Source: Akebia trifoliata
Lineage: Eukaryota; Streptophyta; Magnoliopsida; Ranunculales; Lardizabalaceae
DNA length: 64,000 nt
NCBI GenBank assembly: GCA_017979445.1
Contig: CM030715.1
Span: 14,885,602 to 14,949,601, forward strand
Direction: 5' to 3'
Under the pieces are notes generated by a model that did not search any database, was not told the origin of the DNA, and saw nothing but the letters and a program-made list of their open reading frames with translations. Below are positions 19,862 through 30,084 of this stretch, piece by piece (positions within the stretch are counted from its first letter, which is position 1; each line of letters begins with the position of its first letter). Made by a program: the position numbers and the translations under genes.

Positions 19862-22333
19862 ATGCGTTCACGTTCTGAGGTGCTCCCAATTTTTGTTAAT
19901 TTTCTTAAAATGATTCAGACTCAGTATAATATCACTGTTAAATCACTTCGGTCTGATAATGGGGGAGAATATATTTCTGATGGTATTCGCTCCCATCTTC
20001 ATGAGAATGGTATGCTTCACCAGTTGACTTGTCCTTATACACCTGAACAGAATGGGGTGGCGGAACGCAAGAACCGCCACCTCATGAACAGTGTCCGCTG
20101 CCTTCTTCGCGGAATGAATGTTCCAAAGTTTTTTTGGAATATGGCAGTTTTAACTGCGGCCTTTCTTCTTAATCGCGTCCCAAGTCGCACTTTAGAGGGG
20201 CAGGTGCCCCTTCATGTCCTTCAACCTGATAGCATTCTCTTCCCTATTACACCTCGTGTATTTGGGTGCACGTGTTTCGTTCAGGACAGGACCCCTAATC
20301 GTACGAAATTGGATGACAAAGCCATTCGATGCATTTTTTTGGGTTACTCCTCTATGTCCAAGGGGTATCGGTGTTATGATCCAGCTTCTCACCGTGTCAT
20401 CCACACTCTTGATGTGACCTTCTTTGAAAATGTTCCATACTATCATGCTCCATCTACTTTGCAGGATTCTCCCACTTTGCAGGACTCGTCTCCTATTGTG
20501 CTACCTTCTCCAGTTTTTCCTCCGTCTCCGCCGCCGCTTCAAGTCTACACTCGTCGCACTCACCCCTCTCCACCCTTGCCAACCTCCTCCTTGGATTCAG
20601 GTATATCCTCTTCTACCTCCACACCTATACCTGTTCCTATTCCGTTTATTTCTGACTCTCATTTACCTATTGCCCTTCGCAAAGGTAAGCGGGGGTGTGT
20701 TACTGATCATCCTATTGCCCAGTTTGTTTCCTATCAGGGTCTTTCTTCCTCTTATCAGGCCTACCTTGCGGCAACAGGTTTTATTCGCGTCCCTCGGTCT
20801 GTCTCAGAGGCCTTAAGAGACCCTCAGTGGAAAAAAGCTATGATTGCTGAAATGAATGCTTTGCATACCAATAATACCTGGGAACTTGTTTCTCTTCCGT
20901 CTGGGGTACGGACTGTTGGTTGTAAATGGGTCTTCACAGTGAAATATCTCGCTGATGGTACTGTTGATCGGTATAAGGCACGACTAGTTGCTAAGGGATT
21001 TACTCAGACCCCAGGAAAAGATTTTGGTGCTACGTTCGCTCCCGTCGCCAAACTCTCTACTGTTCGCCTTCTTATCTCCCTCGCTGCGTGTAACTCCTGG
21101 CCACTTCACCAACTTGATGTGAAGAATGCCTTTCTGAATGGTGATTTGACTGAGGTTATTTATATGGACCCTCCTCTCGGTTTTCGTCTTCAGGGGGAGT
21201 ATTCTGGGAAAGTATGCCGTCTTCTTAAGTCCTTATATGGCCTAAAGCAGTCCCCGCGCGCCTGGTTTCAGCGTTTTTCTGATGTTATTCTTTCTATGGA
21301 GTTTTCTAGATGTCACTCAGATCATACTTGCTTTATTCGTCGAGGAGTGGATGGTCGTTGCACCATTGTTTTGGTGTATGTGGATGATATCATTGTGACT
21401 GGAGATGATGCACAGTGGATTGACAAGGTTAAAACACTATTAGGTCGTGTGTTTGAGGTTAAAGACTTAGGCCCACTCAAGTACTTCTTGGGGATAGAAG
21501 TGGCTCGCTCTCGTCGTGGTATATCACTATCTCAGCGTAAATACACATTGGATCTTCTTCAGGACACTGGGATGCTTGGTTGTCGTCCTGCTTCCTCTCC
21601 TATGGATCAGAATCATCGTCTTCAAGTTGATTCTGGTGATCTTTTATCAGACCCCTCTTCTTATCAGAGACTTGTAGGCCGTCTGATTTATCTAACTAAC
21701 ACTAGACCAGACTTGTCCTTTGCGGTCAGTGTGGTTAGTCAATTCATGCATACTCCGCGTACATCTCATCTTGATGCAGTTTATCGTATTCTTCGCTATT
21801 TGAAGTCACGTCCTGGTCTTGGACTTTTCTACTCTTCCACTGCTCAGCCTCATTTGTCTTGTTTTACAGATGCTGATTATGCTGGCTCTCTTACAGATAG
21901 GAGATCTACTTCTGGTTTTTGTACCTTTTATGGTAATAATCTTATCTCGTGGAAAAGTAAGAAACAGAATGTGGTATCTCGTTCTTCTGCTGAAGCTGAG
22001 TATCGTGCTATGGCCCTCGGTACATGTGAAATAATTTGGCTCCGATCATTGTTGACAGAGTTGGGTTTTCCTGTTTCTGGCTCTTCTACTCTGCTCTGTG
22101 ATAACAAGTCTGCTATTATGCTTGCTTCTGACTCCGTTCTTCATGAAAGAACTAAGCATATTGAGGTTGATATTCACTTTCTCAGGGAGAAAATTCGATC
22201 TGGTGACCTTCAAACAGTTTTCGTTCCTTCCTCAGAACAACTTGCCGATATGCTTACAAAGTCTGTGGGTCCGTCTATCACTAATTCTCACCTTATCAAG
22301 CTGGGTTTAGTTGATATATTCTCCCCAGCTTGA
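19862..22333 (+). CDS. Integrase (rest)-RT-RNase H of copia B
   Basis: An 823-codon frame in the continuation of the polyprotein. Integrase core: SLRSDNGGEYIS (second Asp, about 19950) and CPYTPEQNGVAERKNRHLMN (catalytic Glu, about 20040), then the RVFGCTCFVQD box. Reverse transcriptase: NTWELVSLPSG, KWVFTVKYLADG, QLDVKNAFLNGDL and the catalytic VYVDDII at about 21375. RNase H: TDADYAGSLTDRRSTSG, SSAEAEYRAMA, LCDNKSAI and HIEVDIHFLREKI. It ends LVDIFSPA at the polypurine tract. All catalytic residues that I can check are present. Order integrase before RT defines Ty1/copia; the short LTR suggests an Ale/Retrofit-type lineage, which is a guess. Confidence 0.95.
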   Translation: MRSRSEVLPIFVNFLKMIQTQYNITVKSLRSDNGGEYISDGIRSHLHENGMLHQLTCPYTPEQNGVAERKNRHLMNSVRCLLRGMNVPKFFWNMAVLTAAFLLNRVPSRTLEGQVPLHVLQPDSILFPITPRVFGCTCFVQDRTPNRTKLDDKAIRCIFLGYSSMSKGYRCYDPASHRVIHTLDVTFFENVPYYHAPSTLQDSPTLQDSSPIVLPSPVFPPSPPPLQVYTRRTHPSPPLPTSSLDSGISSSTSTPIPVPIPFISDSHLPIALRKGKRGCVTDHPIAQFVSYQGLSSSYQAYLAATGFIRVPRSVSEALRDPQWKKAMIAEMNALHTNNTWELVSLPSGVRTVGCKWVFTVKYLADGTVDRYKARLVAKGFTQTPGKDFGATFAPVAKLSTVRLLISLAACNSWPLHQLDVKNAFLNGDLTEVIYMDPPLGFRLQGEYSGKVCRLLKSLYGLKQSPRAWFQRFSDVILSMEFSRCHSDHTCFIRRGVDGRCTIVLVYVDDIIVTGDDAQWIDKVKTLLGRVFEVKDLGPLKYFLGIEVARSRRGISLSQRKYTLDLLQDTGMLGCRPASSPMDQNHRLQVDSGDLLSDPSSYQRLVGRLIYLTNTRPDLSFAVSVVSQFMHTPRTSHLDAVYRILRYLKSRPGLGLFYSSTAQPHLSCFTDADYAGSLTDRRSTSGFCTFYGNNLISWKSKKQNVVSRSSAEAEYRAMALGTCEIIWLRSLLTELGFPVSGSSTLLCDNKSAIMLASDSVLHERTKHIEVDIHFLREKIRSGDLQTVFVPSSEQLADMLTKSVGPSITNSHLIKLGLVDIFSPA

Positions 22334-22340
22334 GGGGGAG

Positions 22341-22515
22341 TATTGGAAATAATTTAATTTGTTTCTATAGTTGCTTTCTAGTCTTAATTACTTAGTAGTA
22401 ATATTCGTTTTTTTGTAGTTCTTATTTTCTAAGGACTTTTCTGTAATTTGACTTTGGTAATTAATATAAATTCTTGCCAAGCTCTCACAAAGAGACTTGA
22501 CACGATAATTCTCAA
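22341..22515 (+). repeat. 3' LTR of copia B, last 8 bp missing
   Basis: Polypurine tract tgagggggag (22331-22340) precedes TATTGGAAATAATTTAATTT. Identical to the 5' LTR by eye except an extra GT in the T-run. It breaks off after AATTCTCAA and runs into the duplicated gag sequence CACTAGTCTTGG; the shared TCAA marks the junction. Confidence 0.92.
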
Positions 22516-23131
22516 CACTAGTCTTGGTGCAAACTTTTCTACCCAACGTATTACTAATGCCCTATTAGATGGTCGAAATTTTCAGTCGTGGTCTCGATAT
22601 GTTAAGCTTTATTTGGGTAGTGGAGGGAAATCTGGATGGCTTTTGGGCACATCACTAAGCCACCCCTTACTGACCCCAAAATTGAACAATGGGAGATTGA
22701 TAACTGCATCATTCTTGGATAACTTTTCAATTCCATGGAGCAGTGCACCTACACTATGTTTATGCATCATGAGTCTGTTTCATCATTGTGGTCAACACTT
22801 ACTTAGACCTATGCGCATGTCAGGAATAACACAAGGATTTATGAACTTTATAGAGCCATAGCCCAGGCTACTCAAGGGACTTAAAGTGTAGCTGATTACT
22901 TTGGTTTTCTTCAGTCTCGGTGGGAGGAGCTCTCTCATTATGAATCTATGACTGAGTTGTCTGCAGAAGCAGTTGGGTATGTGGTTAAGAGGATTTCTCG
23001 GCACCAGATATATCAATTTCTCATGGGTTTACATCCGGAGTTTTGAGGCATTTCGGACCTAAATTCTTAACACCAACCCTTTGCCTTCTTTGTTTGAGAC
23101 ATTTGCAATCATTGACAATGATGAGCATCAT
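22512..23131 (+). pseudogene. gag of copia A, second part
   Basis: Begins with the duplicated 42 bp, then NALLDGRNFQSWSRYVKLYL, a capsid region with frameshifts and stops (SVADYFGFLQSRWEELSHYE), and KRISRHQIYQFLMGLHPEF followed by a stop. It ends at the solo LTR insertion. Closely similar to gag of B, so the two are sister copies, A being much older. Confidence 0.9.
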
Positions 23132-24751
23132 TGTAGACACCCCATTTTTTCACTCACCTGATTAATCAACTCGTCAACCTGATCGCGACGATTCCCAATG
23201 ATGGATGATTATTCCAATGCTCTATTTTGTTACTAGATATGTTTTAGAAATTCGGAGGAGGTATCTTAAACTAACAAAACTGTAGAAACCACGCTACGTT
23301 AGGAAAATATAACCCCAAAAATATAGAAATCATCATTTTGCAGACAAAAAGAAGCTTTACGATAAAAATCACTGAAAAATGATCAAATTACCAAACTACC
23401 CCTAACATCAAAACATCCTTAGAGCCTACATTATACTTAGGAAAACCCTTTCGAACACTTAAAACAACAAAGTGAAACCAAATAAACCATTTCGCCAATT
23501 TTCACAAAACTCGGCAAAATTATGAAAATGCCTCTCATAGGGTTCACAATCATTTCATGCAAAAAATTCGTAAATGACACAAACCCATAATCCTATTTAA
23601 TTCTTTACGAAAAACCGATTCCAAAACATCATAAAACGTCGAAAAAAGACTTCAAAACGCAAAAGTCCTCTTCGTGGGTAAAACGGTAATTTTCCAATTT
23701 AAAAAATAAAATTTGAAATTAATAAATAAAACATTAATTAACATAAAGTGAAACTTTAATAAAATTAATTTAAAAATCTGAACCAAGAAAATTAATCAAT
23801 CAAGCCCTTAGGCAAAATTGTTAATGGTTGCCAACTTATTTAAGTAGAGACCCCTTGATATTTATTAAAAGATCCTTCCATTTGGGGGTCCAAATAATTA
23901 AAGATATAATTAGGGGGTTCTCCACAAAACTTAAAAATATATTCTTTTATTGTACGCAAGATTAAAAAATCTAATTTAAAAGACCAAGTCAATCTTATAA
24001 GACTTAAGTCAAAATCCTAATTAAAATCGTAATCTAAAGAAATCTAGTCAATCAAATAAGACTTAAGTCAAAACCTTAATTAAACAACCTTATCTTATCT
24101 AAAAGGAGACCTAGTCAAATCTTAATTCTTCCAAAAAATCTATAAATAGGAGCCTCCACAACCCAATCACGCAAGTCAAAATAAACCCAAGAAAAAGTAG
24201 GTAAAAAAGTCTTCCTAGCCTTCTCCAAACCCTAATTTTGAAGTCCTAACTCCCTACCTATCATCCAAACCCTAGCTTTTACTTAAAAAACACTCAGAAA
24301 CCTTTTAAAAACATCTAGAAACCCTTCAAGAAAAATACAGAAAACACTCAGATCTAGATACCTCAACTTGGATATCAGAAGCAGATCCAGTGATGGAAAC
24401 AAAGCAAGAAATCTCATACGAGGAGTCTCTCCGCCAGCTCTGAGGGAACAAATTGTTGCGATCATCTAGGTATACTTCTTATTTTTTTATTTATTGGTTT
24501 TAAGTCTTTTAACAATGTAATCTTTTTTGGGAAATAGTAGAGATCGGCGTTTGCCGGGCGGCGTTGGTGCCTAACACCTTCCAACCTCGTAACGTGATCT
24601 CCGGATCATAGTTCTTTTTATTCGTAGATTAGTTGTTTTTTATCTATTTAGAGTCAATGCTCGGTTCTTAAACCATAATAACTAGGTGGCGACTCCCAAA
24701 CCTCAAAATCAAAAACGGATTCGCACACCCCGCGGATCGAAGGCGCTTTCA
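23132..24751 (+). repeat. 1.62 kb solo LTR of a Ty3/gypsy (Tat/Ogre-like) element
   Basis: Begins TGTAGACACCCCATTTTTTC and ends AAGGCGCTTTCA. A TATA region aaatctataaataggagcct is at about 24138. Near the 3' end stands aggtggcgactcccaaac, as in other Tat-type LTRs. There is no internal sequence, so this is a solo LTR left by LTR-LTR recombination. The flanking 5-mers are ATCAT and GTTGT; both derive from GTCGT by CpG decay. Confidence 0.88.
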
Positions 24752-25112
24752 GTTGTCGTCGTGTTATCCTCTCTCAATGACCTGGTATTTTCTCTGCTCC
24801 GGCTACAGATCAGATGGCTTTAACAGTCAATTCGAGTTTTTCCGACTCTCAGACCTCGATATCAGGGAGTCTTGGTCTTGGCGGCCGTGGTCGTGGTAAA
24901 GGTAATGGTCTCACTTGCAGTCATTGTGGAAAGACTGATCATGAGAAGGACCGTTGTTTTCAGCTTAGCTTTATCTGATACCACGATCTTCTTCCACCCC
25001 GTCTTTGGGACAGCCTGTTCCCCGTGCCGCTGTAGTGGAGTCATCATCCATTTCTCCCACTGATCCTCCTTCCTCACTTGGCATTATTGACTTGCAACAG
25101 CTATAGACTCAG
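24752..25112 (+). pseudogene. gag of copia A, third part (zinc knuckle)
   Basis: Resumes with the Arg-rich/Pro segment and a CSHCGKTDHEKDRC zinc knuckle at about 24915, then degraded text up to LGIIDLQQL. A stop follows, and the next transposon inserts at 25113. Confidence 0.85.
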
Positions 25113-25273
25113 GTGTTGTTTGTTAAACTGAAAAAAATAAGTGTTGAATAGCATTAAGCGCTGAATTTAAGTGTTGAAAAAGTTGTTTGTTTAGATGTTG
25201 AATCATGTTTGTTACACATTGCTGAAGCTGGTAAATTATTTTTGTTACCCTTACAATCATATTCTACATTGTT

Positions 25274-25640
25274 GGGAAATGTTCAGCAACAAACATTTTG
25301 ACAAACATTTTGGCAAAACATTTATCAAAACATGGGTTAGAGGTTTTGGAATGGGCTGATTTTTGGTGAGGATGATCTATACGGTGAGGAGATCATCATC
25401 ACCAAAAATCAGCCCATTCTAAAAACTTCTAACCCCATCAAAAATGATTTACAAAAAATGGACGGTCCACGATTTTTCAACTTGTAAACTGGGGCTAGAA
25501 GTTTTGGAATGGGCTGATTTTTGGTGAGGATGATCTCCTCACCGTAGAGATCATCCTCACCAAAAATCAGCCCATTCCAAAACCTCTAACCCATGTTTTG
25601 AAAAATGTTTTGCCAAAATGTTTGTTGCTGAACGGGACCC
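25274..25640. mobile_element. Double-hairpin MITE unit 1 (type a), 9-bp TSD
   Basis: Flanked by a perfect 9-bp duplication TACATTGTT (25265-25273, 25641-25649), the length typical of Mutator-like elements. Ends GGGAAATGTTCAGCAACAAA and, inverse, GGGTCCCGTTCAGCAACAAA. Inside are two palindromes in a row (about 25335-25430 and 25495-25585), each with arms built on tttggaatgggctgattttt and ggtgaggatgatctc around a 9-bp loop, separated by a conserved spacer containing ggacggtccacgatttttca. No coding capacity. Confidence 0.85.
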
Positions 25641-25910
25641 TACATTGTTTGCATGTTTCAAATGCCTATTTCTTATCAAACACAATAAAATATATTATTT
25701 CTTATAAAATTAAAATACAATTCATTTTTAAATAATAAATAATACTCAAATCTTCAATTTATAAATAATAATTTCTATTTATAAAAACCCACAAATTTCA
25801 AATTAAAAATAATAATGTCATACAAGTCACCAAAATTTGAAATCAACATTAAAAGAACTTAATTTTGGATGAGTAATTTTTGATGGAAATGAAGGATGTG
25901 TAATTATAAA

Positions 25911-26286
25911 AGCACCCTATGAATTAATAAGGGCAACCCACACCATAGCCAATTTTTTTTGTTTTATATGGGTTAAAGTTTTTGGAATGAGCAAATTTTT
26001 AGTGAGGATGGTCTATATGGTCTAGAGATCATCCTCACCAAAAATCAGTCCATTTTGAAACTTCTAACTCGTAAAAAATAGTTAAAAAAAAAAAAAGGGA
26101 CGATTTATGGTTCTTGAACTTGTTTTGATAGGGTCAGAAGTTTCAAGATGTGCTGATTTTTGGTGAGGATGATCTCCTCATTGTAGAGATCATCCTCATC
26201 AAAAATCAACTTATTCCTAAACTTTTAACCCATATAAGACAAAATAATTTAGCCATGGTGTGGGTTTATTAATTTGTGGGGTGCTT
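25911..26286. mobile_element. Double-hairpin MITE unit 2 (type c ends)
   Basis: Outer inverted repeats agcacccta...attaataa...cccacaccatagcc on the left and the inverse of ttagccatggtgtgggttta on the right. Inside are two palindromes of the same core family (25975-26060 and 26130-26225), more diverged, with a spacer containing gggacgatttatggttc. The core is shared with units whose outer ends are unrelated. Target duplication unclear. Confidence 0.75.
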
Positions 26287-26402
26287 CTATACTAATGAAG
26301 AGATCATCCTCACCAAAAATCAACTCATTCCAAAACTTTTAACCCATATAAGACAAAATAATTTAGCCATGGTGTGGGTTTATTAATTTGTGGGGTGCTT
26401 AT
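26287..26402. repeat. Partial tandem copy of the right arm of unit 2
   Basis: gagatcatcctcaccaaaaa through ggtgtgggtttattaatttg repeats the right end of unit 2 almost identically, so the last roughly 110 bp was duplicated in tandem recently. Confidence 0.85.
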
Positions 26403-26698
26403 ATACTTATCCATGGGATATAAGAGGTAATATCCTTTTAAGAATAAGGGCATACTTGTCCATGCTCAAAAAAACGAAGGGTATATTTGTCCGTGTCGAA
26501 AAAAGCAAAGTGCTTACCGCTTCAACACTTTTTTTCAGCGTTAAAATAATGTTGAATTTTTTTCACTTATTTTCAGCGCTTATTTTCAGCAATAAGCGCT
26601 GAAAATATAGAGTAAACAAATGCGCTACTTTGACAAAAAGTGCTGAATTTAAATTTTTTCAGCAATAAGCGCTGAAAAATAGCGCAAACAAACACTGC

Positions 26699-29600
26699 CT
26701 CAGATTGCCACTTTTGTTCGAGATCATATTCATACTCACACTCACCCCTCGCCTACAGTAGTCTCGGGTACTACACCTCTAGGTACATTCTCTGCCTTCC
26801 ATGTCACTCAGTCTGGCTTTACTTTTCTGACATGGGTTATTGATTCTGGTGCCTCTGATCACATGACTAATGAGTCTACTCATTTTACTTCATCTACTTA
26901 TCCTACCACTCATAAAGATGTTTGTCTTGTTGATGGATCTCTTACACCCATCCACAGTAAGGGTACCATCCCCTTATCCTCTAAGATTTCACTAGGCTTT
27001 GTGCTTCATGTGCCTTATCTATCTCTTAATCTTATGTCTGTGAGTAATCTTACTAGATCTTTAAATTACTCAGTTACTTTTTTTCCTACTCACTGTATTT
27101 TTCAGGATCTGACTTCGAGGAGGATTTTTGGCAAGGGGTATGAGAGGGATGGGTTGTACTTGTTTGGATCTTAGTCTACTGTTATTCCGGCTGTTGTGCT
27201 TCCTTTTTCTAGGAGACACGTTTTCTTCTCGGACCCTAGATTTATGGCATGCTAGCTTAGGACATGCCAATTTTCAGCACTTACGTTATTTATTTTATGC
27301 TTTAAAAACTGTTTGTAATGAACACAAATTTCAGTGCTCTGTGTGTGTGAACTTTTTAAACGCATACGTACTTATATTCCTCGTATGCATCGAGTTAATA
27401 AAATATTTGATTTAGTTCATTCTGATGTGTGGGGGTTTTCTCCCATTACTGCTTTTAATGATCATATATATTATGTTACATTTATTGATGACTATTCTCG
27501 TTGTACTTGGGTTTATCTGATGCGTTCTCGCTCTGAGATGCTTCTTCTTTTTGTCAACTTTTTTAAAATGATTCAAACTCAGTACAATATTACGATTGAA
27601 TCTCTTTGATCTGATAATGGAGGGGAATATATATCTGATGGGATTCGCTCCCATCTTCATGAGCATGGTATGCTTCACCAGTTGATTTGTCCTTATATTC
27701 TTGAGCAGAACGGGGTGGTGGAACGTAAAAATTGCCATCTCATGAACATTATTCGATGTCTTCTCCAAGGAATGCATATTCCTAAAGCATATTGGAATAT
27801 GTCAATCCTCATTGCGGTTTATCTTATTAACCGCGTCCCTAGTCATACCTTAGAGGGACAAGTGCTTTTTCATGTCCTTCAACCTGATAGTATATTTTTT
27901 CTCATTACACCTCGAGTATTTGGGTGCACGTGCTTTGTTCAGGACAGAACTCCTAATCGCACCAAATTGGATGACAAAGCTATTCGGTGTATTTTCTTAG
28001 GTTATTCTTCTATGTCAAAAGGGTATCGGTGTTATGATCCAGTTTCTCACCGGATTATACACTCTCTTGATGTTACTTTCTTTGAAAATGTCCCATACTT
28101 TTGTGCCGCATCTACTTTGCAGGACCCGTCTCCTATAGTGTTGCCTTCTCAAGTTTTTCTTTTATCTTCGCCGACGCTTAAGGTCTGCACCCGTCGCCCT
28201 TCCCCTTCTCCACTTATGCCGACCTTCTCCTTAGATTCAGGTATATTTTTTTCTTATCTCTACATCTATACCTGTTCTTACCCCTTTGATTTCTGACTCT
28301 CACTTGCCTATTGCTGTTCATAAAGGTAAACGGGGGTGTGTGACTGATCATCCTAGTGCCTAGTTTGTTTCCTATCAGGGCCTTTCTTCCTCTTATCAGG
28401 CTTACCTTGCGGCCACTGATTCTATTCGGATTTCACGGTCTGTATCAGAGGCTTTGCGAAACCCTCAGTGGCTTAGAGTTATAATTACCGAGATGGATGC
28501 TTTGTAGAAAAATATTTAGGAACCTGTTACCCTTCCATCTGGGGAGTGTACAATTGGGTGTAAGTGGGTCTTCATTGTAAAATATTTCTTCGACGGGACT
28601 GTTGATCGGTACAAGGCACGTTTCGTTGCTAAGAGATTTACACAAACTTCTGAAAAAGATTTTGGTGCCATGTTTGCTCCGATTACCAAACTTTCCACTG
28701 TTTGCCTTCTTATATCTTTAGCAGTATGTAACTCTTAGTACTACATCAACTTGATGTGAAGAATGTTTTTTTGAATGGTGATTTGACTGAGATTATATAT
28801 ATGGACCCTTCTCCTGGGTTTCGTCTCTCGGAGGAGTATTCTGGGAAGGTATGTCGCCTCCTTAAATCTCTGTATGGCCTGAAGTAGTCCCCAATAGCTC
28901 GATTTCAACGGTTTTCTGAAGTTATTTTATTTATCGAGTTTACTAGATGTCACTCAGATCATATTTGCTTTATTCGTCGAGGAGTGGATGGTCGTTGCAC
29001 TATTGTTTTGGTTTATGTGGATGATATTATTGTGACTGGAGATGATGCATAGTGGATTGACAGGGTTAAGGCGTTATTGGGTCGTGTTTTTGAGGTTAAG
29101 GATTTTGGTCCAATCAAGTACTTCTTAGGGATAGAAGTGGCCCAGTCTCGGTGTGGTATTTCGCTATCTCAGCGTAAATACACATTCGATCTTTTTCAGG
29201 ACTCGGAGATGCTAGGTTGTCGTCCTGCTTCCTCCCTTATGGATTAGAATCATCGTTTTCATGCTGACTCTGGTGATTTTTTATCAGATCCTTCTTATCA
29301 CAGACTTGTAGGTCGTCTGGACTTGTCCTTTGCGGTCAGTCAGTTCATGCATACTCCGTGTACTTCTCACCTTGATGTTGTTTATCGTATTCTTCGCTAC
29401 TTGAAGTCGTGTTCTGGTCTTGGACTTTTCTACTCTTCAACTGCTCAGCCACATTTGTCGTGTTTTACAGATGCTGATTATGCTGGTTTTCTTACAGATA
29501 GGAGATCTACCTTTGGTTTCTGTACTTTTTATGGTGATAACCTGATATTGTGGAAAAGTACGAAACAAAATGTGGTTTTTCGTTCTTCTGTTGAAGTTGA

Positions 29601-29919
29601 ATATCGTGCTATGGCCCTTGGCACATGTGAGCTGATTTGGCTTCGGTCTTTACTAACAGAGTTGGGTTTTCCTATTTTCGGTTCTTCTACTTTGTTCTGT
29701 GACAACAAGTCTACTATCATGCTTGCTTCTGACTCAGTTCTTCACGAAATAACGATGCATATTGAGATTGATATTCACTTTCTTAGGGAGAAAGTTTGAT
29801 CTGGTGATCTTCAGATCAGCTTGCGGATATGCTTACGAAGTCTGTTGGTCCTTCTATCACTAATTCTCACCCTGTCAAACTGGGTTTAGTTGATATATTT
29901 ACCCCAGCTTGAGGAAGAG
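26699..29919 (+). pseudogene. Protease-integrase-RT-RNase H of copia A
   Basis: Colinear with copia B: protease VIDSGASDHMTN (26835), LWHASLGHANFQHL zinc domain (27240), DLVHSDVWG integrase start (27412), QLICPYILEQNGVVERKNCH (27680), the VFGCTCFVQD box (27915), reverse transcriptase with VYVDDIIVTGDD at about 29015 followed by a stop, and RNase H TDADYAGFLTDRRSTFGF (29470). Many stops and a deletion in RNase H (at 29320 the LIYLTNTRPD segment is missing). It ends LVDIFTPA at gaggaagag before the LTR. Dead copy. Confidence 0.92.
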
Positions 29920-30084
29920 TATTAGAAATAATTTAGTGTAATTGTTGTAATTGTTTTTTTTTTTATATTTATTTTATTATTTTATTTCTTATAAGGGCTT
30001 TTTAGTCTTTTTAACTCTTTTATTATTATAAATTCTGTCAAGCTCTCAGATTGAGACTTGAGAATTACCTTCTACAATTCTTCT
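29920..30084 (+). repeat. 3' LTR of copia A
   Basis: Begins TATTAGAAATAATTTAGTG, ends ACAATTCTTCT, followed by GGTAA. Differs from the 5' LTR by scattered changes and T-run length, so A is older than B. Confidence 0.92.

Larger units (their letters stand above)
16915..22515 (+). mobile_element. Ty1/copia element B, nearly intact, nested in gag of element A
   Basis: Complete order: LTR, primer-binding site, leader, gag-protease-integrase-RT-RNase H, polypurine tract, LTR. The two LTRs differ visibly only by a 2-bp indel, apart from loss of the last 8 bp of the 3' LTR, so it is a recent insertion. The only coding lesion I can find is a single-base deletion near 19770 in integrase. Instead of a 5-bp duplication it is flanked by 42 bp repeated on both sides (16875-16916, 22512-22553). 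Confidence 0.95.
25113..26698. mobile_element. 1.59 kb non-autonomous DNA transposon with subterminal repeats
   Basis: Ends GTGTTGTTTGTTAAAC and, on the other strand, GCAGTGTTTGTTTGCGC are imperfect inverted repeats, flanked by CTCAG on both sides (25108-25112, 26699-26703). Removing it restores the gag text found in copia B. Both ends carry several copies of aagcgctgaa/ttcagcgctt-like motifs (25140-25180 and 26510-26680), as in hAT- or CACTA-type subterminal transposase-binding arrays. No transposase frame. Two double-hairpin units sit inside. Superfamily not fixed, since 5 bp is an unusual duplication length. Confidence 0.75.
15969..30084 (+). mobile_element. Ty1/copia element A (14.1 kb including nested insertions)
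   Basis: Flanked by a perfect 5-bp duplication GGTAA (15964-15968, 30085-30089) inside the LINE. LTRs are 15969-16126 and 29920-30084. Nested inside are copia B, a solo gypsy LTR and a terminal-inverted-repeat element; removing them leaves about 5.3 kb, normal for copia. gag and pol have many stops. Same orientation as DXS and the LINE's RT half. Confidence 0.95.
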
